Shown piece after piece: positions 49,665 through 60,334 of a stretch of DNA of 64,000 nucleotides. Both the position numbers and the translations under genes were made by a program. The stretch lies in contig WBMQ01000005.1 of the NCBI GenBank assembly GCA_016630905.1, forward strand, positions 310,001 through 374,000, written 5' to 3'. The DNA is from Capillidium heterosporum. Lineage: Eukaryota; Entomophthoromycota; Entomophthoromycetes; Entomophthorales; Capillidiaceae. Numbering within the stretch: the stretch's first letter is position 1; every line of letters starts with the position of its first letter. Under the pieces are notes generated by a model. The model saw only the letters and a program-made list of their open reading frames with translations. It made no database searches and was not told the DNA's origin.

Positions 49665-50702
49665 ATGGACACCAACATCGTAAAAGGAAAAAACAGTGAA
49701 AACCTTGAATATAGCTTGGAAGTTGAAGATGATACTCCTGAGATATTTCGTGCTTTTAATTCACAAGCTCAAGATGACACGCCTCAAATTTTTAAAACTT
49801 TAAATTTGGAAGATATAGTCACCGAAACGGTTGAATTAGCAAGAGTAGAATCAAGTGATGGGGCCGAAAGATACCAGCTCAAACTGTACAGCTTCCTCTA
49901 CCCTTTTTACGGTATCTACTATACGTTAAGACATCCCATCATAGTAGGTTCGCACCTCATCTTACCAGTTTTACAATTAGGTACGTTAACCTTTTTATTC
50001 TACAAACTAACCGCTAGTGACTCGAGGATAAAAGTGCTTTTATTAAGCAATCTCAATTTCAAGTATCCTCTAGTGTACTATGCCTTTAAATTGGTAAACT
50101 ATCTAGTCGATAAGAATTTATTCCAATTCTACATAACCTCCATCTTGACAAGGTACCTTATCAAGCCCAATTTGACCAAGCTGATAGCGACGGTTGAGGA
50201 TAACCGAGAAAGTTTAACTTTGAGTAGTACGCAGTTCAAATTTATCAACAAAAGGCTACTATCCAACAACTTGGAATTGAAATCGAGACCTATCGTCAAT
50301 ATTTTTACCAACTTCTTTGTCAAAAGTCTTTCCTTTATTCAACCTAACGACTCCAATGGCAAGAAGAAGAAGTTTAATTTCAAGTTGTGGTTGCTCAATT
50401 TTCTACTACCAACTACCAGTTTGTTCGTCCTACCCGTTGCAACTTTACCGATAACCTTTAGTTTGGTCAACTCCTTGAACTATTCTCGAAATTTGTTACT
50501 GAACACGACCAAGCATCGCTTCAACTTCTACATAAACAGTCAGGATAAGAATAGAGTGCTCATCCACAAATTTAAATACCAACTTTTTGGGTTCGGTTTC
50601 ATATCTAATCTGCTGCTGTTCACTCCTCATGTAGGTCCCTTTTTGAACTTTACCAACTATGTAGGTATGGCTATCTGGTTAGCTAGTTACAAACCGATGT
50701 AG
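49665..50702 (+). CDS. EI24/Rrt8-like integral membrane protein
   Basis: Intronless, 345 residues. An acidic N-terminus with a repeated DDTPEIF / DDTPQIF motif (about residues 22-44) precedes several membrane segments: HPIIVGSHLILPVLQLGTL, FNFKLWLLNFLLPTTSLF, LPVATLPITFSLV. The end FGFISNLLLFTPHVGPFLNF, then TNYVGMAIWLASY, resembles the EI24/Rrt8-LDS family of fungal membrane proteins linked to lipid droplets, the outer spore wall or the ER. The family call is from motif pattern. Its stop is 25 bases from the stop of the convergent dolichyldiphosphatase gene, so the 3' ends must overlap. Confidence 0.6.
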   Translation: MDTNIVKGKNSENLEYSLEVEDDTPEIFRAFNSQAQDDTPQIFKTLNLEDIVTETVELARVESSDGAERYQLKLYSFLYPFYGIYYTLRHPIIVGSHLILPVLQLGTLTFLFYKLTASDSRIKVLLLSNLNFKYPLVYYAFKLVNYLVDKNLFQFYITSILTRYLIKPNLTKLIATVEDNRESLTLSSTQFKFINKRLLSNNLELKSRPIVNIFTNFFVKSLSFIQPNDSNGKKKKFNFKLWLLNFLLPTTSLFVLPVATLPITFSLVNSLNYSRNLLLNTTKHRFNFYINSQDKNRVLIHKFKYQLFGFGFISNLLLFTPHVGPFLNFTNYVGMAIWLASYKPM

Positions 50703-50727
50703 ACTTTAAGTTGTATAGATTAGTTTA

Positions 50728-51422
50728 TTACTGTTTTAAATAAAGGATTTCTTTGATGAAGTTCGTTATTTGAACTAGAAGTTTGTAGTTTTCGATTAGA
50801 AGGTCTATAAATTGGGACTTTGACCAAAATATACTGATACCTATACCCAGCAAATTACCAACTAATATCTGGTTTACAGTATGGTAACCAAAGTATAGCC
50901 TACAGTTATAAATAAAAATTAATATATATTTGGTATATCTTATTTCTTTACCTCGTATAGGAAACTAAACTCACCCAAACTAGCAATATGAACTTGGTTG
51001 TGGAATTCACACTATACACTTTAATAAATAACTTAAATACTATAAATAGTGCCATACCTTCCATAGCCAAACAGATCCTGGTAGCTCAGTATGTAGACCA
51101 ACATGAACCCAGCAAATGCGGAGTGAGAACTGGGCATACCGTACCCTTTCACCCTCGAGCCTAATATTATAGGAATAGATAAATACCTAGTAGATAGTAA
51201 AAAAGTACCTTGGGGTCTACTTGCCTTGAACATATATTTGGAAACTTTGACGGCTATTAAAGTTACAAACAATCCCGATACCAAGTTGATAAATGGGACA
51301 TTGGCATCTAAAACAAACTTTATACAGATAGCCGCTAAAATATTTGGAGTGTTGGTTATTAGCTGGAATGGTAGGTCTAGTGGCTTATAAGTTGATCGTA
51401 GCATCTTCAAGGTGGAAATCAT
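50728..51422 (-). CDS. CAX4: Dolichyldiphosphatase-like PAP2 phosphatase
   Basis: ER-membrane enzyme that removes phosphate from dolichyl diphosphate so the carrier can be reused in N-glycosylation. Minus strand, three exons, about 198 residues. PAP2 motifs are complete: KYMFKASRP (KX6RP), YGMPSSHSAFAGF (PSxH), and TRLYFGYHTVNQILVGNLLG (RX5H). The last two are joined by introns at about 51012-51055 (GTATGG..TATAG) and 50896-50955 (GTAAAG..TGTAG). YGMPSSHS and YHTxxQ are typical of the dolichyldiphosphatase branch. The N-terminus is short compared with yeast Cax4 (239) and human DOLPP1 (238), so a small upstream exon may be missing. Confidence 0.82.
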
Positions 51423-51749
51423 TATTATTAATTGAAAAGGAGATAGGGAGATGGAAAGTTGGTAAGAAATGAAATTGTTTCGTTTTGGAAGGCTGGATCA
51501 AGTTATCCATTTTAATTTCGTAAAATTTCCTAAACTGGAACCTTGGAATGGATATTTGGTTTTTAAAAAGTCGGCTAGTTCCGATATAAGAGTAGTGAGG
51601 CATCGAAAAGACTAGCGACGACAAGGTATCGTTGATGTAAATTTGCCTCAACGTTGCCAATTTATAAACCATTAAAATGACACCTTACTCTGTAAAATAG
51701 AATATATAGCTATTTATCCAAATGCACTTTTATTCCTTCACAAGAAATA
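51423..51749. other. Spacer between two minus-strand genes
   Basis: Contains a 95-codon minus-strand frame (51385-51672) overlapping the phosphatase start in another frame. It has no family features and may be leader or unrecognised N-terminal exon sequence. Confidence 0.35.
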
Positions 51750-53586
51750 TCACTCCTTTCCTCGAAACCTTAGACTGTCTGAAGACTGGTACCTCCGAAC
51801 GTTGGAAGTACTAGGTTTCGTAATCCCATCTTCCTCATCAGTTTCTTTCTCCTTAACAACTTCACTCCCCTTCTTGACCATCTTACGCATCCAAGCTCTA
51901 CGTCTAGTCACTGACTCCATACGAACTTTCAAGCTGGGATTGGCCCATCGATGATCCAAGTAAACCCAGCCTTTACCATCGGTCACAAGTTGATCGGGTA
52001 AAATAGGTACCAAGGTCCAGGGCATTAACTTACCACCTTCCGCCTCCTTCCATTTGTAGTTGGGTAAAGGGTTTATACAGTAGATGGGGGGTAAGGGCTC
52101 GTCTCCTGAGGCATCGGACCATGGATTGCGTTCAGTTATCAAAGGTATTGTCACTCCAACCTAGTACAGCCCACCACCTTTTTAAAAATAATATTAATAA
52201 AAGTCTAAAAAATCAATTACCTCTGGTTCTCAAAGACAACTAAAGTCACTTCCTCGCCAGTCCTTTTGAGTTTCAGTGATCTCAGTAAAGCTTTTGAATC
52301 GCAGCCTTTCTACCACCTTCTCAGTAGCTCTACCCAACATGTAGCTTACTCTTGGCACCAAAGTCACTATCAGAGCTTGAACTAAGGGATGGTTGCATAG
52401 TACTGGAGTCAACCCGACTACTAAAGCAATAAAGTTGATGGGTATGAGGTGAAAGATTAGGAGAGAGGCTGGGAAGCCAAGTAAAGTCAGCTGTAAGGCC
52501 TGTTGGAATCCATCCTCCTTGGAGAAGGTGTCCAAAAGTTGGTTTACCGTATCGTAAGCTTCGGTATGGAGTCCCATGGCAGTTCTGGACAAACTGCATA
52601 TTGGCTGAATATTCTTGGGCAGTAGTTCCACCGAGTTGGCTCGGTAGATTGGTCAAGTTGGTCAAGTTGGGTAGTAAGGTCGACTGTCTGTTGCTAGCAC
52701 TAATCCTTTCCTCTTTCTTACGTCGAGATGGGTTAGTAAACAGATAGTACCAAAGGATAAGATGGGGTAAGACCAACAACCAGATAGGTCTTAGACAAAC
52801 GGTAGTAAAGACGATTAGGACGAGCCAAGTCTTCAACTGCGACTCCCAAGTTAATATCCCCAAAGTTGTATCCCATAGTTCTCGAATTGGCGTTACGCGC
52901 GAAATAAATTTACTGAAGTTCTGAGGCGTCGTAGTAAATATGTTCAGTGCTGGGGAAGCTACTTGTCTCGCTTGATTCAACTTGGTCTTGTGTTGTGAAG
53001 CTAGGTCAATAACTTCTTGAACCCAAGTGTCAAAGGAGTTGGCTTTGGAACTGTCAGGCTTAGTTACATCGTTGGTAGTTGAGGTAGGTTCGTTGAACAG
53101 ATAGCTACCTTTCCCATCGAAGCTAGAATTATAAGTATAAGCTTTTGAATTTAAATTAGTTGGGTTAGAAGTTCTACGTTTGGAAAGGTCTCTATTCGCA
53201 TCATCCCGCTCTAATTTCTTCAAAAAAGTTTCCGCTTTATCTTTAACTAAACTTATCGTCTTACTCTTTTTAGTATCTTTGGACTTGGTAGCGGTAGCTG
53301 AAACTGGGGATAGAGCTGCTTGAGCTGGTTTCGTTTTGAAGGCGTCGTTAACTAATAGCCTTTCTACTGAATCTTGCCTTGGGTTGGAAGTTGAACTCGT
53401 TGAGGTTGGACCTGGACATTTGGTCTGTTGAACTACCTGCTCTTTACAAGTAGGGTGACAAATGTAACCGCAGAGTTGACAGGTAAGTCCTTGGTTGGAA
53501 ATCCCCCATAGGAATTTGGTACAGTGGTCACAGTACGAGAACTGGGAGAAGGTTGACGTTACAAAGTGGTGGTTCGGCTCACTCAT
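51750..53586 (-). CDS. C1 - Pex24 membrane - DysF protein (Pex23/Pex30-like), frame broken
   Basis: Minus strand. Residues 6-57 are a complete C1 zinc domain (H6, C19, C22, C36, C39, H44, C47, C57) with the FLWG..QG loop of diacylglycerol-binding members. After a basic low-complexity linker comes the Pex24-type membrane region (TWESQLKTWLVLIVF..LRPIWLLVLPHLILWY). Then EYSANMQFVQN, a frame change, MGLHTEAYDTVNQLL, and a hydrophobic hairpin. Then the DysF domain: TLVVFENQR (intron 52172-52218) RWWAVLGW, then ERNPWSDASG, KGWVYLDHRW and TRRRAWMRK. The conserved order requires three +1 frame changes (near 52580, 52240 and 52160). Pex30-type proteins shape ER at sites of peroxisome and lipid-droplet birth. 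The breaks are either clustered insertion errors or a gene losing function. Confidence 0.75.
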
Positions 53587-53769
53587 CTATTGTTGGTAGT
53601 TTTGAAAGTCAATTTGATTTCTTCAGCTCCTTCTTTTAATATAAGCTCGGCTATGACGTCCATACCAAGAGAATTTGTGGTTATAGCATATGATATCATC
53701 TTGCCAAACTTCCAACGATTCAATTTTTTGTAAGTGGCTTGGTTTTAGGCTCAATTTACTTACGCAAAG

Positions 53770-54382
53770 ATGCGCAATCCATACAGTCAACTACCGCTGC
53801 CTAACATCTACCCCAATATCAATCTACTGGTAGGTAATAGCTGAACTTGATTTTTTAATCCAATTTAACAAAATTTTATTTAGGTTGTAGGTAGCCCAAC
53901 CAGCAGCAAAGAAAAGCTGGTCAACTACCTCCTAAGTTACAAGGCCAACGACATGGCTATAAACATGTACCTTTTTCAAAAAAAAGTATTCCTAACTAAC
54001 CTTCAACTCAAGTTCGCTATCCAATGAAATGCCCACCTCCACGAAACAACCTTACGACTGGATAGTTTTAACTTTTACTTTAACCGACTTGACTTCCCTA
54101 ACTTTTCTATCAGATCAATTTCAGCAACTCCCTCCAAGTTATCAGTTGGATAGATGTATAGTAGTTGGAGATTTGCGAGCTAATACAAACGACTACAGTA
54201 TGGATTTAGGCATGTTATCGGAAGTTTGGCCTCAGCTTTCCAACTTGGAGCTGATATTAGGAGACCTGAGTACTTCAAATGTTAATTTCATGGATCGGTT
54301 AATAAGTAAACTTCGACAAAGATTGGTAGACCCTTCTAATATATTTACAAAGAATTATCTACAGAGGGGGTACTACCTTTAA
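53770..54382 (+). CDS. CENP-M-like protein (GTPase-fold kinetochore subunit)
   Basis: Three exons: 53770-53829, 53884-53966, 54013-54382, giving 170 residues (human CENP-M is 180). Pieces: LPLPNIYPNINLLVVGSPTS (strand 1 and a worn P-loop), KLVNYLLSYK, INISLSNEMPTSTKQPYDWI then VLTFTLTDLTSL, RCIVVGDL and LELILGDLSTSNVNF. The order and spacing match CENP-M (NTATILLVGTEDALLQQL, RPRIDLIVFVVNLHSKYSL). The second intron (GTACCT..CTAACTAAC..CTCAAG) restores a frame that otherwise seems shifted. CENP-M is a nucleotide-free small-GTPase fold in the inner kinetochore. The GTP-binding lysine motif is missing here too. A plain GTPase relative is the alternative. Confidence 0.55.
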
Positions 54383-54533
54383 CACTGAAAATAAACATAC
54401 ATTTATAATCCATAATAAACAGAAAATTTTATTGCAATTAAAAAGCTTTGGTCAGTTTTAGTGGTGTCAAAATCGTGCCGCTTTCCAACATCTCCGGTAA
54501 AAGCTCCAACGACATGCAACTTATCTTTTTAAT

Positions 54534-55720
54534 TTATCGTTTGGCGTAGGTGATCTTCATGGGATAGTCAGGTAGTATGGGGTAGTTGTTTAAAGTAGAT
54601 TTGGCAATCGAAGCGTGGGCCTCCAATTCATACTCGACGAAGGCAATATCCCCACGACCTGGGACTTGTCGTACCTCTTTAAATCCGGCGTATCTTTAAT
54701 AAAAGAGTCAGTAAAATCATTGGATAGTAAAAAATACTGTTTAAAGAGCTCGGCTAGAGCATTATCAGGTAGGGTATCAGGTAGGTGCTGAACGAACAGA
54801 ATCTTGTTGGCGACCAAATCTCCAGCCGAAGGCTTGATGGACTTGTTTCGAGAACCAGTGAGGCCGGGTGGACGAGTGGCCGAGGTAGGCTCGGTAGCTC
54901 CTCCGTTTTCAGTACCCTTCTTTTGGTTGGCCAATTCATGGCTACGTTTCTCCAATCGTTTAACTTGAAATATTACGTTTTAGATATAAAAATGCAATAA
55001 AAGCTACCCATCTTTTCGTACCGTTGCTGACGATGCTCCTGGAGTTTCCCTTCTTTATCGGCAAAGATGGAGGACCTGTTATTGGAAAATTGTACGACCT
55101 AAAAATAAATGAGCGAAAATAAATCTAGAGAAAAGCTTACCATAATCTTGTTATAGAGGGGCTGCTTGTTAGCCTCTTCGACCGCCTTTTTAGCCGACTC
55201 TACATCCTCATAGATAACAAAAGCTTGGCCCTTCATTCGTAAATTAAACTGGGCCTTTATGTCCAAAATCTTTCCGTATTTAGCGAACTTGTGTTTCAAA
55301 GTCTTGAGCATCACTTGTAAAAATTAAAATAAAGTCAACTAAAAATAGCTTACTGGGAAGTCGCACCTTCTCGTTCAAATTGCTGACATAGACCGTGTTA
55401 TTGGGGACGTCACATAAAGGTGTCTTTGGTATAGGTGCTGGTACGATATCCCGTTCCGGAACTACGTCCACTGCCGACGGCATGTAATTCAAAGGCAGCA
55501 TGGGCATCATGGGCATCATACCTGGCATACCAGGAGGCATATTTGGCATACCGGGGGGCATGTTGGGCATTCCGGGTGGTAGAGGCATCCCTGGTGGCAT
55601 GTTAGGTGGCATACCAGATGGTAAAGGCATGCCAGGCCGCATGTTGGGTGGCATACCCATTGAGAATGGAGGCATTGGATGGGATGGACGGAAATTTCCA
55701 GGTGGTGGTGGAAATGACAT
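54534..55720 (-). CDS. SNRPA: U1A/U2B''-type spliceosomal protein, two RRMs
   Basis: U1/U2 snRNP protein that binds snRNA stem-loops. Minus strand, five exons, about 338 residues. A Met/Pro/Gly-rich N-terminus (repeats of MPPGMPNMPPG type, residues 20-80) precedes RRM1: NTVYVSNLNEKV (RNP2), LKTLKHKFAKYGKILDIKAQ, and RMKGQAFVIY (RNP1). A charged linker (EKMVKRLEKRSHELANQKKG) leads to RRM2: ILFVQHLPD, ALAELFKQYAGFKEV and RQVPGRGDIAFVEY, ending MKITYAKR. The RRM2 motif GFKEVRxVPGRxDIAFVE is diagnostic. In animal U1A the proline-rich part lies between the RRMs, not in front. Introns are confirmed by frame continuity, for example 54680-54725 inside RRM2. Confidence 0.92.
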
Positions 55721-56470
55721 TGTGATTTGTATGTTCGATATTTAGTTGATTTGTTGATAAGTGTATAGCTGCACTTTGTGTTGTAAGGTTTCGAGCTTCC
55801 TTTTCTTGCTGGGTTAACGAAAAGTTTTAGTTTCTTGGTCCTTTTGAAATGGCCTTGGAAAGCTTGGATTATGAGGATAGCTATTGGCTAAAATGGAGAT
55901 TGGTTCTAAATTTTGGTTGGTGGGCAGTTTGATTTTAGTAGGAACTTAGGTTGCGAGATAGTTGAATAGCCAGCTGCTGCTATACATATGCTGCTGATGA
56001 AGGCTATGTAGCAATGCATTTTTAATAGTATATAATAAACTGATTTTGCAACATAAATGGGTTTTATATCAAATAAAGCAAGCTTACGATGTAGCCAAAA
56101 TATCAATTTTGATAAATTAAAGGCTATTGCGGCAGCTATTATGCCTCTCCAAATGCAATCAATGGATCTCTACAAAAGCTATTTAATATATACTATTGGT
56201 AGTCGCCATCAGCTTATCCATATTTTAAATACACCTGTTCTTTTTCAAACTACAGTAGGTACAAGTCCATAAAACTCTTACTTTTGTGCTAAACTAAAAT
56301 GCAATTGTAAGCTACATCATCGCCTTTACCCAATAAAAGTTGAATTCTGTACAAAAGTTAGTTTTGTTGAATTTCCAGATCAAAAATTCTTTGGATCATT
56401 CTTCAAAGAACTCAGTCACCTTCCCAGTTTAACGAACTACAAGAATCTACTAGGTCCGTGTATATTAGAT

Positions 56471-56913
56471 ATGAGTGGACATACGAAAGCACAGAGGGTT
56501 ATGGTTCAACCCATTGTAAGCTTATACTATATTTAATATTATCCCTCTAACCTTAATTCTTTTAGAACCTCATCTTCAAGCATTTTCAATCGGTAGGCTA
56601 AATTTTAAAATTACTTTTATACTAATTGTTGCAACAGAAAACTAGGGTAAAGATCTGGTTGTTTGACCGTAAGAATTACTATATCGAAGGAAGAATTTTA
56701 GTAAACTTTACTTTTTCAATTCTCCAACTGACCATATTTTTAATTTAGGGCTTTGACGAGTTTATGAACTTAGTTTTAGGCGATGCTGTGGAGTACAAGA
56801 AGGATCAGGAGGCTCCTCCTAAGGAATTAGGTAAGATGTTGTTGAAAGGAGATAACATCTCGTTGATCCAGCAAGCTGGCGACTTGTCGGCACAGCCCAA
56901 CCCTTTGGAGTAA
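56471..56913 (+). CDS. SME1: Small nuclear ribonucleoprotein E (SmE)
   Basis: Core Sm-ring protein of U1, U2, U4 and U5 snRNPs. Four exons: 56471-56515, 56566-56592, 56638-56700, 56749-56913, all phase 0, 99 residues (family about 92). Sm1: VMVQPINLIFKHFQSKTRVKI, then [31 protein letters not shown]. Sm2: LGKMLLKGDNISLIQQAGD. A short extra tail follows (LSAQPNPLE). The gene is too split to show as one frame. It lies head to head with the U1A-type gene, 750 bases apart, so the two splicing genes may share a promoter region. Confidence 0.95.
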
Positions 56914-57661
56914 ACTTTACCTGCAACCGACTAGTATTTAAAAAGGTGATACCAACTATTCATCCCAGTAAATCGCAAGCCTTGACGAGTTATTCTATTT
57001 AACAACCCTATACCGTTACCTTGGGCCAACTTGGAAGGAATGCAAACGTTTAAAACTTTTTTACTATTTGTAGCCTTTGATACTTTGAAATTTGATGATT
57101 ATACCCTTAATAAGTTTGTTTGTACAAATTTGTTTTAGTTGAGCTACCTAGTGTTTGATTTATAGTTTTCTTCGCTATGATTGATATGTATCGATTTAAT
57201 GTTTAACTTTACACTCTTATTTATTTTGCTCACATGAATCTAAAGCCTCTCAATGCTTATTAGTGTGCCTTTAATACTCTATTTGAAATTGTTTAGCTAA
57301 TGCTGCATCTCCTATGGACTTGCTGACCCTTGGATATTTTGGCAAGTCTTTTGCATCGTAGAATAGAGTTACCTTAAAGATAGCAAACTATATTTTTATG
57401 TGAACTAAATCTATTTTAGTATTTGTATATTAAGCAGTATTATATGGATATTTATCGTTAGCATATACTTTTTATTTTTTAATATTGAAGGGAACACTAT
57501 GCCAAAATAATGTTTTTATCTATATAAATTAACAAATTACATGCGAATATTCAGTTAATATTATAAATAATCCTTTAGATTCAAGATATTCTAATACTTA
57601 TTGGTAAACGAGAGCTGTACCATCAAAAATGTGGTCTAGCAAAAGCAATTTTTAATGAATG
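56914..57661. other. Intergenic
   Basis: No gene seen between SmE and the transporter relic. Confidence 0.5.
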
Positions 57662-58942
57662 TTATATACACCATACTTTATGGAAAAGTCTTGGGCTAGT
57701 AGTATATTTAAAGATGATAAAACCATCAATATAGAGGATGAGCGGTAAGAAGTTCTTGTAGTCTTTGTAAGTAAACACTTTTAGCATCTCCAAGCCAACT
57801 AGGATGTTGATCAAGTAAGAAATTCTACCCCTAAACACAATGAATTCACTGATAGAGGACAGGTTTCCCAAGCAAAAGGTCTGGGCGAATAGTGCTGGTT
57901 GAAAAGTTATAAACTCATCATAAGCTGCCTCGTACAGGAAAAAATAGCTAGAGATGAATACAAAGGTGCAAACTCAATTCTAGATGCACAGAGTGAAGAT
58001 GAATAAGGACAAGGTGGAGATACTTATGGCGCTGATGTTGCAATAACGCCACTCATAGCCCCCATAAGGAACTTGCCAATTATTGATCCGATTTAATTAA
58101 ATCTACGAACAGGGCACCTTAACTACTTGTCAATCAGATATTACCGGTATAGATAGATACCAAGTACTGGAGGAGTAGATTAGTGAAGGCTAACAGGATA
58201 TTGCCAATAAACAAAAGTAGGAGCATCTTGTTCTTGAAGATCCTGTAGTTTGACCAAGGAATGAACTTAAGATTCTCTTTGCCCCGCTCCTTGATGAAGG
58301 TTAATATGAACATAATGATGAAGGAAATTGTACCGATCAAACTTAACGTCTAGTAAAAACCTAAGCTAACGATCTTCATCTCCAGTACTGGAGCTAAGAC
58401 GAACTCACCAATCCTTGAATCACATACTGCAATACCGATAGCCACGTCATGCCTCTTTTTGAACCACTAGGTTAGGATTGTGATGTATATAAAGAAGATT
58501 AGGACAGTTGTGACCCTTGATAGGATGCCTTGGGTTAGGAGTAGGTGCAAAAATTTGATGAAGAAGGAGGCTACGATGAAGACTATTCCTTTGAATATGG
58601 CATTGACTAAGATAGTTGTTCCGAACCCAAATTTCTCAATGAATCGATTAGAAAGAAACAATGAGAGGCCACTGATTTCATTAGTTGTAGTGGCTATAAA
58701 AGCTAAGGTGGAAGTATCAATAGTTTCCTTAAATTCCGGAGCCTTGTAGGCTTAGGAAGATATCGGTTGTGTAGTTGATACCGAACATCACAAAGCTTAG
58801 CATGAAGCAACCAACTAAGGCTGTCCAATTGTACCTCCTGTTCAATTGATTATCTGCTTTTGACGGCACTTGCCTTTTCCTACATATAAACTTTTCTAGT
58901 ACCTAAGACGTACTCCTCTTGAACTTTCTCTTCAAGATGCAT
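57662..58942 (-). pseudogene. Decayed MCT-like transporter (third copy)
   Basis: Minus strand, collinear with the intact transporters at 42397 and 45363. It starts MHLEEKVQEEY, then RFIEKFGFGTTILVNAIFKG, HLLLTQGILSRVTTVL, KERGKENLK, IPWSNYRIFKNKMLLLLFIG, NILLAFTNLLLQYLVSIYTG and FTYKDYKNFLPLILY, and ends near SPRLFHKV. Stops occur early (codon about 21) and throughout, with frame changes between pieces. It lies head to head with the intact WDR55 gene at 60335, the mirror of the situation at 40-46 kb. Confidence 0.9.
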
Positions 58943-60334
58943 CTCAAAAGGTTTGAATTGGCTTGAAGTTCGTGCTTATATACAGTTTACTTACTGATCA
59001 CTTAATTATATCGTATTTAGAACTTTCCAGCCATCTCCTTTTCAAAATCAATGAAGTGGCAGGTTCTAGTATACGATTAAATAAATGTATTTGCGATATA
59101 GAGATATTCAATATCCACCTCTTCTCACTAAAAAACAATCAATTTGCAGTTGCAATGCCTGTTGCTGGCTTTACTCCATCATCTCATTCTTGATTTTAAT
59201 CTAGAAATAGACATTTGGATGACCACCATCGGAGAATGTTGAAAACCACTAGTCTATACACTAAATGATTTGTGTAGAAGTTGGAATGGTAAGGCATGGT
59301 AAAAACATAAAGGTAAGAATTCTGGATCTAAGCCTTTCCTTTTAGGATATATTAAATCTTTGGAACGTGGAAATGTTGAAGCTTTTGCTATATGAATCTG
59401 TTATGATAAATTATCCATTCTACATATGCTTTAATAGATGGGTAAATGAAAAACATAATGCAGATATTCACCTTTTAATCTTTTGTTTGCAAGTAGGTCA
59501 TTAAATAATATAAAGTTTACAAGTATAATGGCGATATAGTATGTTCTATGTATAACGTTACTACAAATTTAAACAGTGAATTTCCATCAAAAACACAACT
59601 ATTCCTAATATATTGACTTTTAAGTACATATATCAACTATTGAGGTTAATATGGATAATTTAAAGAATATATTCTTTAAAAATTATTAAATTTTCTAGTT
59701 TGAGTTTTTATATAGTAAAAGTAGGTATTCTATACCTTACAATTATGATACAATTTTGGAATACAGTTTTAATGAATACTCCTAGCGCCTTTAGGTGATC
59801 GCATCCCACATCCCAACACCATGTATTTCATGTGTATATAAACATTTTACAGATAGGCTTGGTATTTGTAGGCAAGCCTGCTGGTATATAATCGTTGGAA
59901 AAGCATTCATGAAGACATATGGTCTAAAAGAATATTGCTCCAAATCATTCTAAAATACAGATATGCCTTTGGTTTGGTCGAATGGTATGTAAAGCTCACC
60001 GGCTTATATAGGCTTATTGAATATATTGTATTAATTAAACAACACCAAATCCTTGAATTTGAAAGTAGATAGAAGCTGTCTTTAGATGGATTTGATAATT
60101 TTAAGAAATATAAAAACCATATATTTATATCGGCAATTGAAGATAATACCATATTTGATATGAACGACATCAGCTTGATCAACACCTTTACTTGTAGTCG
60201 TTGCGTTCCATTGATTATGTCCAAAGCCTTATCCTACCTTTTATGTCATTGGTTGATTTCACATTCGAATTAACAATTTTTGGCAAAATCTTGTCAAGCA
60301 GGATCTTCAAACCAAAAATTACAAGAGTTCCAAC
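58943..60334. other. Spacer between transporter relic and WDR55
   Basis: 1.4 kb, about 1.2 kb longer than the corresponding spacer of the two tandem units. Weak minus-strand frames (59907-60224, 60215-60529) have no recognisable content. The extra length may be inserted sequence; I found no repeat ends. Confidence 0.4.

Noticed and set aside
53884-54382. Frame break in the CENP-M-like gene
   Set aside because: A normal intron (53967-54012, with GTACCT donor, CTAACTAAC branch point and AG acceptor) explains it.
55500-55745. Plus-strand Gly/Ile-rich frame
   Set aside because: It is the complement of the Met/Pro-rich repeats of the U1A-type gene.
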